From positions 1 through 17,142 of the forward strand of contig VBJK01000178.1 in the NCBI GenBank assembly GCA_005879655.1: a stretch of DNA of 17,142 bases, written 5' to 3'. Under the pieces are notes generated by a model, which searched no databases, was not told the origin of the DNA, and saw only the letters and a list, made by a program, of their open reading frames with translations. The position numbers were made by a program, and so were the translations under genes. Shown here one piece after another: positions 1 through 7,525 of the stretch. Every line of letters begins with the position of its first letter. The first letter of the stretch is position 1. Source of the DNA: Chloroflexota bacterium. GTDB lineage: Bacteria; Chloroflexota; Ktedonobacteria; Ktedonobacterales; Ktedonobacteraceae.

Positions 1-957
1 TGCCAGGACTGCATCACGATGTTGCAGATTATCGACTGAGCAGTCAACTGTCGCCAATATTTGCTTGACACGGTGCTGATGACGTTGCAAGGCTTCTGTA
101 ACAGCTTCTTCGTGTAGAGCGCTACCGAAGTCGTGCGCAGGAGTGCTCTCAGCTGTGAGGACGAAACTGGCGTGCATACCAGGAGCGAGCGGCAGACGGA
201 AAATGCCAGGCTGATACACATCCTCCTGACCGGGCAAGCCCCGCTCGACATCGTGACGATGTAACACGTTCCAGTACCATAAGCCGGTGGGAGAAAAGAA
301 TGCTGATGGGCCTGCGATTAAATGGTACACGGGGGCTTCATTGTAGGCCCTGATGCGGCAACGGTTCTCTTGCGCATCCACGATGAACTGCCAATCATCG
401 GAACCCTGCGTGACTGTATGGTGGTTACGCGAAAGGCAGAATGGTACCAGCGTCAACCAAAGCTCATCATCAACATGCTGAGGTAGCTCGCCATGTAGGG
501 TATATTGAATATAGGTAGTGTTCTGCCCATATTCCATCCAGATACGCTTCTCTAGCACAAGTTGCTCGTTCAATTGATAGCGAAAGCAGGGGATATCGGC
601 CTCCAGGGAGACGCCCGTAAGAAAATGGTAGCCCTGGGGATCGATCGTACCATCATGATATTCGTTGACGCCCAGCCTCACAATCTCTTTCCCTGGCACC
701 GTCACCTCCTCATCAATCTTCGTCACTAGGACTGTGCGCCCGACAGGAGGTTTTAGCGCGGCAACCAATAAGCCATGGTAGCTACGAGTGGTCGCACCTT
801 CGATCGAGCCAGCTGCATAGCCACCTAGACCATTGGTCACTAACCACTCGTAGTTTAACCCTGCTTGTACATGCGAGCAAATAGCGCGATCGAGCTGGAT
901 ATCCCAGGCATTATTTGGAGCGTGTTCAAAGCTACTAATATCTTGTTGGGGGACCAT
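1..957 (-). CDS. Glycogen debranching enzyme (amylo-alpha-1,6-glucosidase), N-terminal part, runs off left edge
   Basis: Reading the minus strand from 957 gives 319 codons with no stop, so the gene continues beyond the window. Residues 38-68 (WLVTNGLGGYAAGS, then TRSYHGLL) are the signature of the N-terminal domain of bacterial/archaeal-type glycogen debranching enzymes; this beta-rich domain precedes the (alpha/alpha)6 barrel that hydrolyses the alpha-1,6 branch. That catalytic C-terminal domain lies outside the window. In the family the enzyme acts in the cytoplasm on limit dextrins or trehalose/maltodextrin pathway intermediates. There are two adjacent ATGs (960 and 957); I chose 957 because AGGAGG at 970-965 then has 7 nt spacing. 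The site overlaps the stop of the upstream aminotransferase remnant, so the two were probably co-transcribed and translationally coupled. No signal peptide is seen. Confidence 0.85.
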   Translation of the reverse strand, partial: MVPQQDISSFEHAPNNAWDIQLDRAICSHVQAGLNYEWLVTNGLGGYAAGSIEGATTRSYHGLLVAALKPPVGRTVLVTKIDEEVTVPGKEIVRLGVNEYHDGTIDPQGYHFLTGVSLEADIPCFRYQLNEQLVLEKRIWMEYGQNTTYIQYTLHGELPQHVDDELWLTLVPFCLSRNHHTVTQGSDDWQFIVDAQENRCRIRAYNEAPVYHLIAGPSAFFSPTGLWYWNVLHRHDVERGLPGQEDVYQPGIFRLPLAPGMHASFVLTAESTPAHDFGSALHEEAVTEALQRHQHRVKQILATVDCSVDNLQHRDAVLA

Positions 958-968
958 CATGCAACCTC

Positions 969-1526
969 CTAACTGATAGCTGCTTTCATACGTTGCAGAG
1001 CCGTCTTGATACGCTCGTCAGGAGCTGTAAGCGAGATGCGCACGTAGCCCTCACCACAGAGACCGAAGCTCGTGCCTGGTGTCACAAGGACGCCCGTTGT
1101 ATCGAACAACCAATCGGCAAAATCCTTTGCCGTAAAGCCCGCAGGTACGCCCGCCCATACATACAAGCTTGCTTTAGGAGTCAGAACGTGCATGCCTAAC
1201 GCATGACAGCCCTCAACGATAAGATCGCGGCGCTGTTTGTAGATCGCATTGCGTTGCTGTATCCAGCAGAGAGGAAGATGTAATGCCTCAATGGCAGCGT
1301 ACTGGATGGGACGGAAGATGCCACTATCAATGTTACTCTTCAAACGTCCGACAGCGTCTACAAGCTGCGCATTACCGACCAGCATACCCAGACGGAAGCC
1401 CGCCATATTATAGGTCTTGCTAAGTGAATGGAGTTCGACCGCGACATCCTTTGCCCCCTGTACTTCTAGGATACTCATGGGACGAAAGTCGTCAAAATAG
1501 ACCTCAGCAAAAAGCACGGTCAGCAC
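969..1526 (-). pseudogene. LL-diaminopimelate/aspartate-type aminotransferase, 3' fragment of a broken gene
   Basis: This is the downstream half of one broken gene spanning 969-2067. The meaningful coding starts at about AEVYFDDFRP. It includes SLSKTYNMAGFRLG, which carries the Schiff-base lysine that holds pyridoxal phosphate, and ends with a normal class I/II aminotransferase C-terminus (TPGTSFGLCGEGYVRISL). The ATG at 1526 is fortuitous: the first residues (MLTVLF) come from the wrong side of the lesion and have no ribosome site. This half lacks the PLP-contacting D-x-x-Y segment that should sit just before AEVYF. Its stop overlaps the Shine-Dalgarno of the debranching enzyme. On its own it would not fold into an active enzyme. 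A sequencing or assembly error is the alternative explanation. Confidence 0.8.
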
Positions 1527-2067
1527 AGGCAGCAGTAGGGTTATTGGGATAGTTCAGCCACAACACACGCGCCTGCACTACAACCTCTTGTGGGATATGC
1601 TCAAGATTGGGCAAATAGTCGTTTTGTTCTGACAATGGCACCAGATAAGGATGGGCACCCACAGTTGTGCTACCGGTAAGATAGACGGGATAGTATGGAT
1701 CAGGTACCAGTGCGACATCCCCAGGGTTGAGCACGGACATGCCTGCGTAAGCTAGTCCCTCTTTGGAACCGAGCAACGGCAGGATCTCCTGCTCTGGCGT
1801 TAGTTTCACTGAGAAGCGCTTTTCAAACCAATCGGCAATAGCTTCGTGTAGTGCGCGTATCCCCCCATATCCGGGATAGCGATGATTTTCGGGATTCTGC
1901 ATCGCAGTACAGAGGCGATCGACGACGGCTGGCGGAGCGGGCAGATCGGGATCGCCCATGGAGAGGCTAATCACATCTACGCCTGCGGCTATCCGATCGG
2001 CAATTTTTTGCTTGGCATTGGCAAAATGATATGGTGGTAGATTATTAATCAAATGCGATAATTGCAC
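1504..2067 (-). pseudogene. LL-diaminopimelate/aspartate-type aminotransferase, 5' fragment of a broken gene
   Basis: This is the upstream half of the same broken gene. From GTG at 2067 it reads (M)QLSHLINNLPPYHFANAK, the usual N-terminus of DapL-like class I/II PLP aminotransferases. It continues with SMGDPDLPAP, PGYGGIRALHEAIADW, LLGSKEGLAY and the substrate/PLP motif LNYPNNPTAA, then after CADRAFC hits a stop at 1504. Intact relatives continue about 25 residues from this point to the A-E-V-Y-F segment; only 13 nt are present here, so roughly 62 nt appear to be missing and the frame shifts. A longer in-frame start (GTG 2118) exists, but homologous sequence begins at 2067, which has AGAGGGAG 10 nt upstream. 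The intact enzyme would transfer amino groups between 2-oxoglutarate/glutamate and amino acids, possibly in lysine synthesis. Confidence 0.8.
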
Positions 2068-2095
2068 CTTATATATACTCCCTCTGACATACGTT

Positions 2096-2161
2096 TCGTG
2101 AGGGCGCACTCCTGTCACCGATAGAAGAGTTTATGAAGGTAGTTGTAGCGCGCCCTCACGA
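2096..2161. repeat. 12-bp perfect inverted repeat in the aminotransferase leader
   Basis: TCGTGAGGGCGC (2096-2107) is exactly matched by its reverse complement at 2150-2161, separated by 42 nt. It sits between polA and the aminotransferase remnant. No T-run follows the arm on the minus strand (2095-2085 reads AAACGTATGTC), so a classical terminator is unlikely. It could be a leader structure, an operator or a small palindromic element. Confidence 0.7.
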
Positions 2162-2235
2162 GGTCGAGCGACGTTATCCCATTATCTTACTATAAATCGT
2201 CTAGTCGTTGTCGGCATGTCGGAAACGTTCACTAG

Positions 2236-5200
2236 CTACACCATCGTCTCTGCGGTGTACCAATTTTTCCCTACCTTCATCTCCACTTTAATCGGTACAT
2301 CCAGCTTTGCTACATGTTCCATGAGAGTCTTAATCAGGCGTTGAGCGCGCTTCAGTTCTTCAACGGGCACTTCAAAGACCAGTTCATCGTGGACCTGCAA
2401 GATCATTTTTGTCTTCATCTGATTGACTTTGAAAGCGTGATGGAGACGTAACATAGCGATCTTGATGAGATCAGCATTTGTGCCTTGAATAGGCATATTC
2501 ATGGCTTCGCGTTCTAGCGCCTGCCGTTCGCTGTGTGAAAGAGCTTGCATATCGGGGATGAAGCGTTTGCGTCCATAGAGCGTATTGACGTACCCTTGAG
2601 TGCGGGCCTGATGCAGTGTACTATCCACATAGCCTTTGATATTGGGGAAGGTCTCGTGGTAGCGCTTGATAAAGTTAGCGGCATCTGTATTGTTCATGCC
2701 TGTCACCTGCGCGAGGCCGTACGCTGATTGTCCATAGAGGATGGCATACACCACCGTTTTCGCCAGGCGACGTTGATCTTTTGTCACTTGCTCAACGGGT
2801 ACGTTGAAGAGTGAAGCCGCTGTGATCGCGTGAATATCCTCCTCTCCTTTGCTAAATGCCTCAATCAGGCGCGGCTCATGCGTTATATGTGCGAGGATGC
2901 GTAACTCGATCTGCGAATAGTCCGCAGTCAACAAGACATAGCTGGGATCAGCAATAAAAGCGCGCCGAATTTGCCGTCCTAGTTCGGTGCGTACAGGAAT
3001 GTTCTGTAAGTTGGGATTGCTTGAAGAGAGCCGACCACTGGAAGCCACCGTCTGATTGAAGGACGTATAGACACGCCCGGTCTTGGTATCCATCAATGCC
3101 AGCAGGCCATCCACGTAGGTAGATTTCAGCTTGCTAAGTTGGCGATATTCAAGTAAGTGATCGATGAGGGGGTGCATCCCCTTTAGACCTTCAATCACAT
3201 CAGCGCTCACAGAATACCCTGTCTTGGTCTTTTTGCTATGTGGTAGCTTCAATTCGCTAAAGAGCACATCCCCTAACTGCTGATTGGAATTAATATTGAA
3301 ACGATGACCGACAGCATCATAAATTGCCCGTTCCAGTGTCTGGAGCTGTTCATCCAGGCGTAGCTCAAATTCGCGTAAAAAATTAGCATCAAGCGCAACG
3401 CCATACTGTTCCATCTGCATCAGTACCGGAATCAATGGCAGCTCCACATACTCAAATAAATTCATCAGGCCGTGTTGTTGTAGTCTCGTGCGCAGGGGTG
3501 CGACCAGACGCAGCGTCATATCGGCATCAGCTCCGGCATAATCAGCGGCCTTGCGTATCGGCACCTGCGCCATACTAATCATTTTGCGACCAGTGCCAAT
3601 GAGATCGCTGATTGGCGTCATAACGACATTCAGAACTTGAAACGCTTGCTCTTTGAGGCCCAGACCACGCCGTCCAGGCTCAATGAGATAGGCTGCGACC
3701 ATCGTATCAAAATCTAGACCGCGCACCGTAATGCCATAACGTGCAAGAATAGCCATATCGTACTTGGCATGATGCATGTATTTGTAGACGGTCTCGTCTT
3801 CGAGCACTGGACGCAACTCGTCTATCACATAGCTGAGCGGCAATTGTGTACTCGGCTCCTGACCATCCACGGTTTGCGTATGGCCAACGGGAAGATAATA
3901 TGCCTCACCAGCAGCCATCGCTAACGAAATGCCGACCAGTGCAGCCTGCCGAGGCTCTTCCGCAGAAGTTTCGGTATCCAGGGCAAAGCTGCCAGTGTCA
4001 TACAAACTCTTGATCAGTACATGCAACGCCTCTTCTGTATTGATAATCATGGTATTCGTCTTTAGTACAGACGTATCATCGAGGAAGAGAGGCACGCCTG
4101 CACCCGAAGCGCTGGGGAGATGAAGTTTCTTCACCACTTCCGCATGTGGAGACTCAGCTAGCCCAAACAAACTCAACTGTATAGGTTCATTAGCAGGAAC
4201 TATAGGGGTGGGAGTACTCACGGTCTGAACAGCCTCCGTACTGGCTTTGAGCTGTTCATCAACAAAGATAGGGCTTGCTTCATGATCGGGTGGTAGCGGA
4301 GGTGTCAAAATGGGTACTACACCGACCGGAGGAGCAAAGAGCAATGCTGCTTCTTCCGTAACCGATGCAGCCTGCTCCTCAACAATACTCAGCGAAGATC
4401 CACTACTCTTAAGCGTGGTAGTACTGACGCCCAATTGGCGAAAGAGGGAGAGTACGCGTTCTACCAGAGAATGGAACTTCAATTGCCGGAACAGCGCCAG
4501 GATATTATCAGTATTGACATGCGTGAGTTGGCAAGCCGCAAGATCGAGCTGAACGGGGACGTCTAAGACAATCGTAGCTAAAAATTTACTCTGGCGAGCC
4601 TGCTCTACAGCTGGACGCAACAATTTTTGTTCTTTGAGTGAGAGGGCATCAATGTGCTCCAGAATGGCTTCCAGGTCGCCATACTCTGCAAGCAGGCGGC
4701 TGGCAGTCTTCTCGCCAATGCCTGGTACGCCAGGGATGTTATCGGATTTATCGCCGACCAGCCCTTTAAAGTCGGGTAGTTTCTGAGGTGGGAAATTATA
4801 ACGGGCCATCACCTCGGCCTCATTGTATTCAGTCACCTCCGATATGCCACGTTTCGCAATCTTCACCAGTACATGATCATTGACCAGTTGCAGCGTATCC
4901 ATATCTCCAGTATAAATAACCGTATCAACACCCTGCTCGCGTGCCTGCGTTGACAGCGTACCCAGCAGGTCATCAGCCTCAAAGCCGTCCAACTCATAGA
5001 TCTGAATAGCAAAAGCCTGTACCACCTCGCGTACACGGGCAAACTGCGGCTTCATGCTATCCGGCAAAGTCGGACGATGAGCTTTATACAGTGCATAGTG
5101 TTCATGGCGAAAGGTCGGTGTGGAGCGATCAAAGGTCATCGCCACATAATCAGCCCTCTCTTCAAGCAAGGCTTTCATCAGCATCGAAGTGAAGCCAAAC

Positions 5201-5322
5201 GTCGCATTGACAGGCTCACCGGAGCCGGTAGAAAGGTCTTCACGTACAGCATGAAAGGCGCGGTGAATGATGGCATTACCGTCAAAGAGCACCAATTTTT
5301 TACGTTTCTGGTCATGAGTCAT
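2236..5322 (-). CDS. polA: DNA polymerase I
   Basis: At 1028 residues this is longer than E. coli Pol I (928). The 5'-nuclease domain spans about 8-295 (LFDGNAIIHR, FEADDLLG, TGDMDTLQL, GDKSDNIPGVPGIG). A Ser/Thr/Pro-rich linker of about 120 residues (300-420) contains QLSLF at 382-386. The 3'-5' exonuclease domain (about 424-610) keeps D449, E451, D522, Y595 and D599, so proofreading is probably intact. The polymerase domain (about 625-1028) has motif A DYSQIE (801-806), motif B R851-x3-K855-x3-Y859-x3-Y863-G864 and motif C QVHDE (976-980). It fills Okazaki and repair gaps on the chromosome. The position occupied by Phe in E. coli and Taq Pol I is Tyr859. The ATG at 5322 lacks a strong SD, but homologous sequence begins here. 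It is divergent from the HTH gene and upstream of the aminotransferase remnant. Confidence 0.97.
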   Translation of the reverse strand: MTHDQKRKKLVLFDGNAIIHRAFHAVREDLSTGSGEPVNATFGFTSMLMKALLEERADYVAMTFDRSTPTFRHEHYALYKAHRPTLPDSMKPQFARVREVVQAFAIQIYELDGFEADDLLGTLSTQAREQGVDTVIYTGDMDTLQLVNDHVLVKIAKRGISEVTEYNEAEVMARYNFPPQKLPDFKGLVGDKSDNIPGVPGIGEKTASRLLAEYGDLEAILEHIDALSLKEQKLLRPAVEQARQSKFLATIVLDVPVQLDLAACQLTHVNTDNILALFRQLKFHSLVERVLSLFRQLGVSTTTLKSSGSSLSIVEEQAASVTEEAALLFAPPVGVVPILTPPLPPDHEASPIFVDEQLKASTEAVQTVSTPTPIVPANEPIQLSLFGLAESPHAEVVKKLHLPSASGAGVPLFLDDTSVLKTNTMIINTEEALHVLIKSLYDTGSFALDTETSAEEPRQAALVGISLAMAAGEAYYLPVGHTQTVDGQEPSTQLPLSYVIDELRPVLEDETVYKYMHHAKYDMAILARYGITVRGLDFDTMVAAYLIEPGRRGLGLKEQAFQVLNVVMTPISDLIGTGRKMISMAQVPIRKAADYAGADADMTLRLVAPLRTRLQQHGLMNLFEYVELPLIPVLMQMEQYGVALDANFLREFELRLDEQLQTLERAIYDAVGHRFNINSNQQLGDVLFSELKLPHSKKTKTGYSVSADVIEGLKGMHPLIDHLLEYRQLSKLKSTYVDGLLALMDTKTGRVYTSFNQTVASSGRLSSSNPNLQNIPVRTELGRQIRRAFIADPSYVLLTADYSQIELRILAHITHEPRLIEAFSKGEEDIHAITAASLFNVPVEQVTKDQRRLAKTVVYAILYGQSAYGLAQVTGMNNTDAANFIKRYHETFPNIKGYVDSTLHQARTQGYVNTLYGRKRFIPDMQALSHSERQALEREAMNMPIQGTNADLIKIAMLRLHHAFKVNQMKTKMILQVHDELVFEVPVEELKRAQRLIKTLMEHVAKLDVPIKVEMKVGKNWYTAETMV

Positions 5323-5367
5323 AGCAAATTTTCAACTTTCTCAACTCCTAATTTTAATTCTTTCTTT

Positions 5368-5393
5368 CATGGCAAAACACGGTAACTGCCATG
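5368..5393. promoter_or_regulatory. Operator-like inverted repeat upstream of polA
   Basis: CATGGCA (5368-5374) and TGCCATG (5387-5393) are perfect 7-bp inverted arms 12 nt apart, 46 nt upstream of the polA start. The geometry fits either a dimeric regulator site or a 5'-UTR hairpin. No regulator is identified. Confidence 0.35.
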
Positions 5394-5424
5394 CCCTTTC
5401 TACGTCGTTGAAAGCAACCACTAC

Positions 5425-5459
5425 GTTTTGTTTTATCCCATTTCCTTGGGTCGTATCAA
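5425..5459 (-). promoter_or_regulatory. Possible polA promoter
   Basis: On the minus strand TTGATA (5459-5454) is followed after 16 nt by GATAAA. This is a moderate sigma70-like match that would give a leader of about 100 nt containing the 5368-5393 repeat. Only sequence similarity supports it. Confidence 0.3.
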
Positions 5460-5541
5460 GTAGTCATCCCTCATTCGAGGTGACAGCACCCTGTTTGGGA
5501 TACTGTACGTCTGATGCGGGTGAGCTTTGTTCCTGTTGTAT

Positions 5542-5570
5542 TTTACTGTGTTTGTGTCGAGATGTATAGT
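5542..5570 (+). promoter_or_regulatory. Promoter for the HTH protein gene
   Basis: TTTACT (5542-5547), a 17-nt spacer and TATAGT (5565-5570) form a good sigma70-type promoter; a second TATAGT overlaps at 5570-5575. Transcription would start near 5577 and leave a leader of about 195 nt. That leader carries two small hairpins: CTCGTTG/CAACGAG (5604-5620) and TACGC/GCGTA (5622-5637). The rest of the 5323-5771 gap shows no convincing coding sequence. Confidence 0.5.
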
Positions 5571-5771
5571 ATAGTTAACTGGCAAGCAGTGTTGTGAAAT
5601 TGTCTCGTTGCGCCAACGAGTTACGCAAAGGTGCGTACTTGCAACCCGAAATAGCTATCGAGTGCCATGTGTTGGACTCCAATGCTTCCTGTCAGTGTGA
5701 CAAGCAATCAACACTTGTTGTTTAATGCAGCGAGAGAAGTTTCTATGCGATCACTAAAGGGGGACAACTAC

Positions 5772-6035
5772 ATGTCTCGTAAGAGTAACGTTATGACACC
5801 AGTAGATAAAAGTAGTACAGGAGATAGTATTATGGCAGAAGATGCAAGAGAAGAACTGCTAACGGTCCGTGAAGTCGCACGTCGTTTGCGTGTCGATGAT
5901 ACCACCGTTCGCCGCTGGATCAAGAGTGGGGCACTGGAGGCAATCACATTACCTCATCGAGGTAAGCGTCAAGCTTACCGTATCAAGAGGTCAACGCTTG
6001 ATACCCTCCTCAGTAGCAGTGTGCCACTGGCATAA
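5772..6035 (+). CDS. Small excisionase/MerR-like helix-turn-helix DNA-binding protein
   Basis: This is an 87-residue protein. Residues 29-80 (LLTVREVARRLRVDDTTVRRWIKSGALEAI, then GKRQAYRIKRSTLDTLL) match the winged-HTH excisionase / HTH_17 type found in small regulators and in phage Xis proteins. The first 28 residues are polar and probably disordered. I chose ATG 5772 because AAAGGGGG lies 6-7 nt upstream; a frame-open extension back to 5667 has neither a good RBS nor protein-like sequence. It stands alone on the plus strand, divergent from polA, with no integrase nearby, so a chromosomal transcription-factor or accessory role is more likely than excision. Its target is unknown; its own leader hairpins or the palindrome downstream are possible sites but unproven. 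Confidence 0.8.
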   Translation: MSRKSNVMTPVDKSSTGDSIMAEDAREELLTVREVARRLRVDDTTVRRWIKSGALEAITLPHRGKRQAYRIKRSTLDTLLSSSVPLA

Positions 6036-6130
6036 TAAAGCGTCATGTATCATAGAATATCTGGAAAACTAGTAAGGGGGATATGGAGCAGAACTATTCT
6101 CCCTGATAAAACATCTCGCTTTACTCGTTG

Positions 6131-6200
6131 ATGGTGGGCACTGGCATGTATTTTGAGAGAATATTCTCATTTTTAAATACTACATGCCAGTGCCCACCAT
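6131..6200. repeat. Palindromic element with 20-bp perfect arms
   Basis: The arm at 6131-6150 is exactly complementary to 6181-6200. The 30-nt centre holds a second perfect palindrome, GAGAATATTCTC (6157-6168). GTTG occurs directly before the element (6127-6130) and again one base after it (6202-6205). There is no T-tract. It lies about 96 nt after the HTH gene stop and 160 nt before the epimerase-like gene. The rest of the 6036-6359 gap contains no recognisable gene. Confidence 0.85.
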
Positions 6201-6359
6201 TGTTGAGACCCCCAAACCAATCCAGGCAACTTCATAGACATCCCTGTATCGTGCGACAAGATACACTAGTGACAAGAGCTAAAGATGGCAGGGTACGGCT
6301 CACTTTGTACAGGACAATACCATAGAACATAGAAAACAGAGAAAAGAGAAAAAGGTACT

Positions 6360-7331
6360 ATGAAGATAGCCATCATTGGGGGAGCGGGCTTTATAGGGAG
6401 CAGTTTGACCAGAGCATACCTGAATGCTGGACATGATGTTTTTGTCATTGATAGCCTCTACGCTGGTACGCGTCGTGCCATTGATCCACGTGCTCGTTTC
6501 TATCATATTGATATGCGCGATGAGCAACTCTATGTTATCTTGCAACGCGAGCGTCCCGATGTAGTCAGTTATCATGCAGTGCAAAAACTGCACGAACTCT
6601 CAGGGGAACAGGTGCGAGCAGATGCCGATGTACACGTGCGTGGACTACTGCATGTGCTCGAATGTTCTGCTGCCGCAACGGTCTGTAAATTTATCTTCGC
6701 ATCTGGCGGCAATACGCTGTATAAACCCAGTGGCCTGGAACACGTTCCACTCAGCGAAGATGCCACAATTTATCCGTGCCTACCTCTCGCTATCAGTAGA
6801 GCAGTCGGAGAATGGTATGTACGCTATTATAGTCAACAGTATGGACTGAAACACACCATCTTACGGTATGCGGATGTTTATGGCGAAACCGACATCACAC
6901 GTATCAATAGCACAAGTCATCCACTCAGCTATTTTGTAAGTATGCTCAAAGAGGAACGTCGTCCCATCATTCGTGGCTCTGGCAATCTCATGCACGATCA
7001 CATTTTTGTGGATGACGTTGTGCAGGCGAATCTCTGTGTATTGAAAAAAGGAGAGAATCAGACCTACCATATCAGTACAGGCCGGGGCTACACTGTCAAT
7101 CAGCTCTATCAGATGGTCGCACTGGTCCTGGCAAGCAATGTGGAGCCTGTCTACATCTCAGGCTCGCTTGCTGAAGCGTGCTCTGTCGTACTAGACAATA
7201 CACGAGCCAAAAAAGATCTGGGTTGGTATCCCAAAGTCAGTCTACAAGAGGGAGTGCGCTACATTGTGCAACAACTCTGCGCAAGCCAACCATCGATCAA
7301 GCTCTCGCGTATCAAGCACATTCCGACATAG
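6360..7331 (+). CDS. Extended SDR / NAD-dependent sugar epimerase-like protein with substituted active site
   Basis: This 323-residue protein has the length and order of GalE/RmlB-type extended SDRs. It has a Rossmann fold with GGAGFIG at 7-13, the acidic D31 after beta2, D51-M-R, SYHAVQKL (70-77) where relatives read HHAAQ, and C-terminal GSGNLMHDHIFVDDV (206-220) and DLGWYPKVSLQEGV. Family members oxidise and re-reduce nucleotide sugars in the cytoplasm. Here the catalytic Ser/Thr position (FASTGG in relatives) is G116, the YxxxK tyrosine is L143 and the lysine is R147 (CLPLAISR against SPYGVSK). The fold and NAD site look intact but normal chemistry should be lost. A short SD (AAAAAGG, 4 nt before ATG) supports the start. 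It is convergent with the sugar nucleotidyltransferase across a 30-bp-arm palindrome. Confidence 0.85.
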   Translation: MKIAIIGGAGFIGSSLTRAYLNAGHDVFVIDSLYAGTRRAIDPRARFYHIDMRDEQLYVILQRERPDVVSYHAVQKLHELSGEQVRADADVHVRGLLHVLECSAAATVCKFIFASGGNTLYKPSGLEHVPLSEDATIYPCLPLAISRAVGEWYVRYYSQQYGLKHTILRYADVYGETDITRINSTSHPLSYFVSMLKEERRPIIRGSGNLMHDHIFVDDVVQANLCVLKKGENQTYHISTGRGYTVNQLYQMVALVLASNVEPVYISGSLAEACSVVLDNTRAKKDLGWYPKVSLQEGVRYIVQQLCASQPSIKLSRIKHIPT

Positions 7332-7357
7332 ACAAAAACAACCAATCGTAGCGGCCA

Positions 7358-7449
7358 AGGCAAGCACAAGGGATTGCCCCTACAATGATACGAATCAGCT
7401 TGCCAAGCGTCATCGTTACCATTGTAGGGGCAATCCCTTGTGCTTGCCT
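7358..7449. repeat. Palindromic element with 30-bp perfect arms between convergent genes
   Basis: Positions 7358-7387 are exactly complementary to 7420-7449, with a 32-nt centre in which short further pairing is possible. GCGGC occurs just outside both ends (7351-7355 and 7450-7454), resembling a short target-site duplication. It lies 26 nt after the epimerase-like gene stop and 76 nt before the stop of the convergent nucleotidyltransferase. It may stop transcription from both sides, but there is no U-tract. Confidence 0.9.
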
Positions 7450-7525
7450 GCGGCTGGACCGAAGGGGCTTATTTCACTGGTATTGTCCCTTATGGTTGCC
7501 CTTGCGCGCGGGGCAGCAAAGTCTG

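Noticed and set aside
3540..4000. Loss of proofreading in PolA because exo motif II reads HHAKYD rather than NLKYD
   Set aside because: The metal-binding acids D449, E451, D522 and D599 and Y595 are all present, so the exonuclease is probably active.
5667..5771. Longer start for the HTH protein
   Set aside because: There is no RBS at 5667 and the sequence is unlike the family; AAAGGGGG favours 5772.
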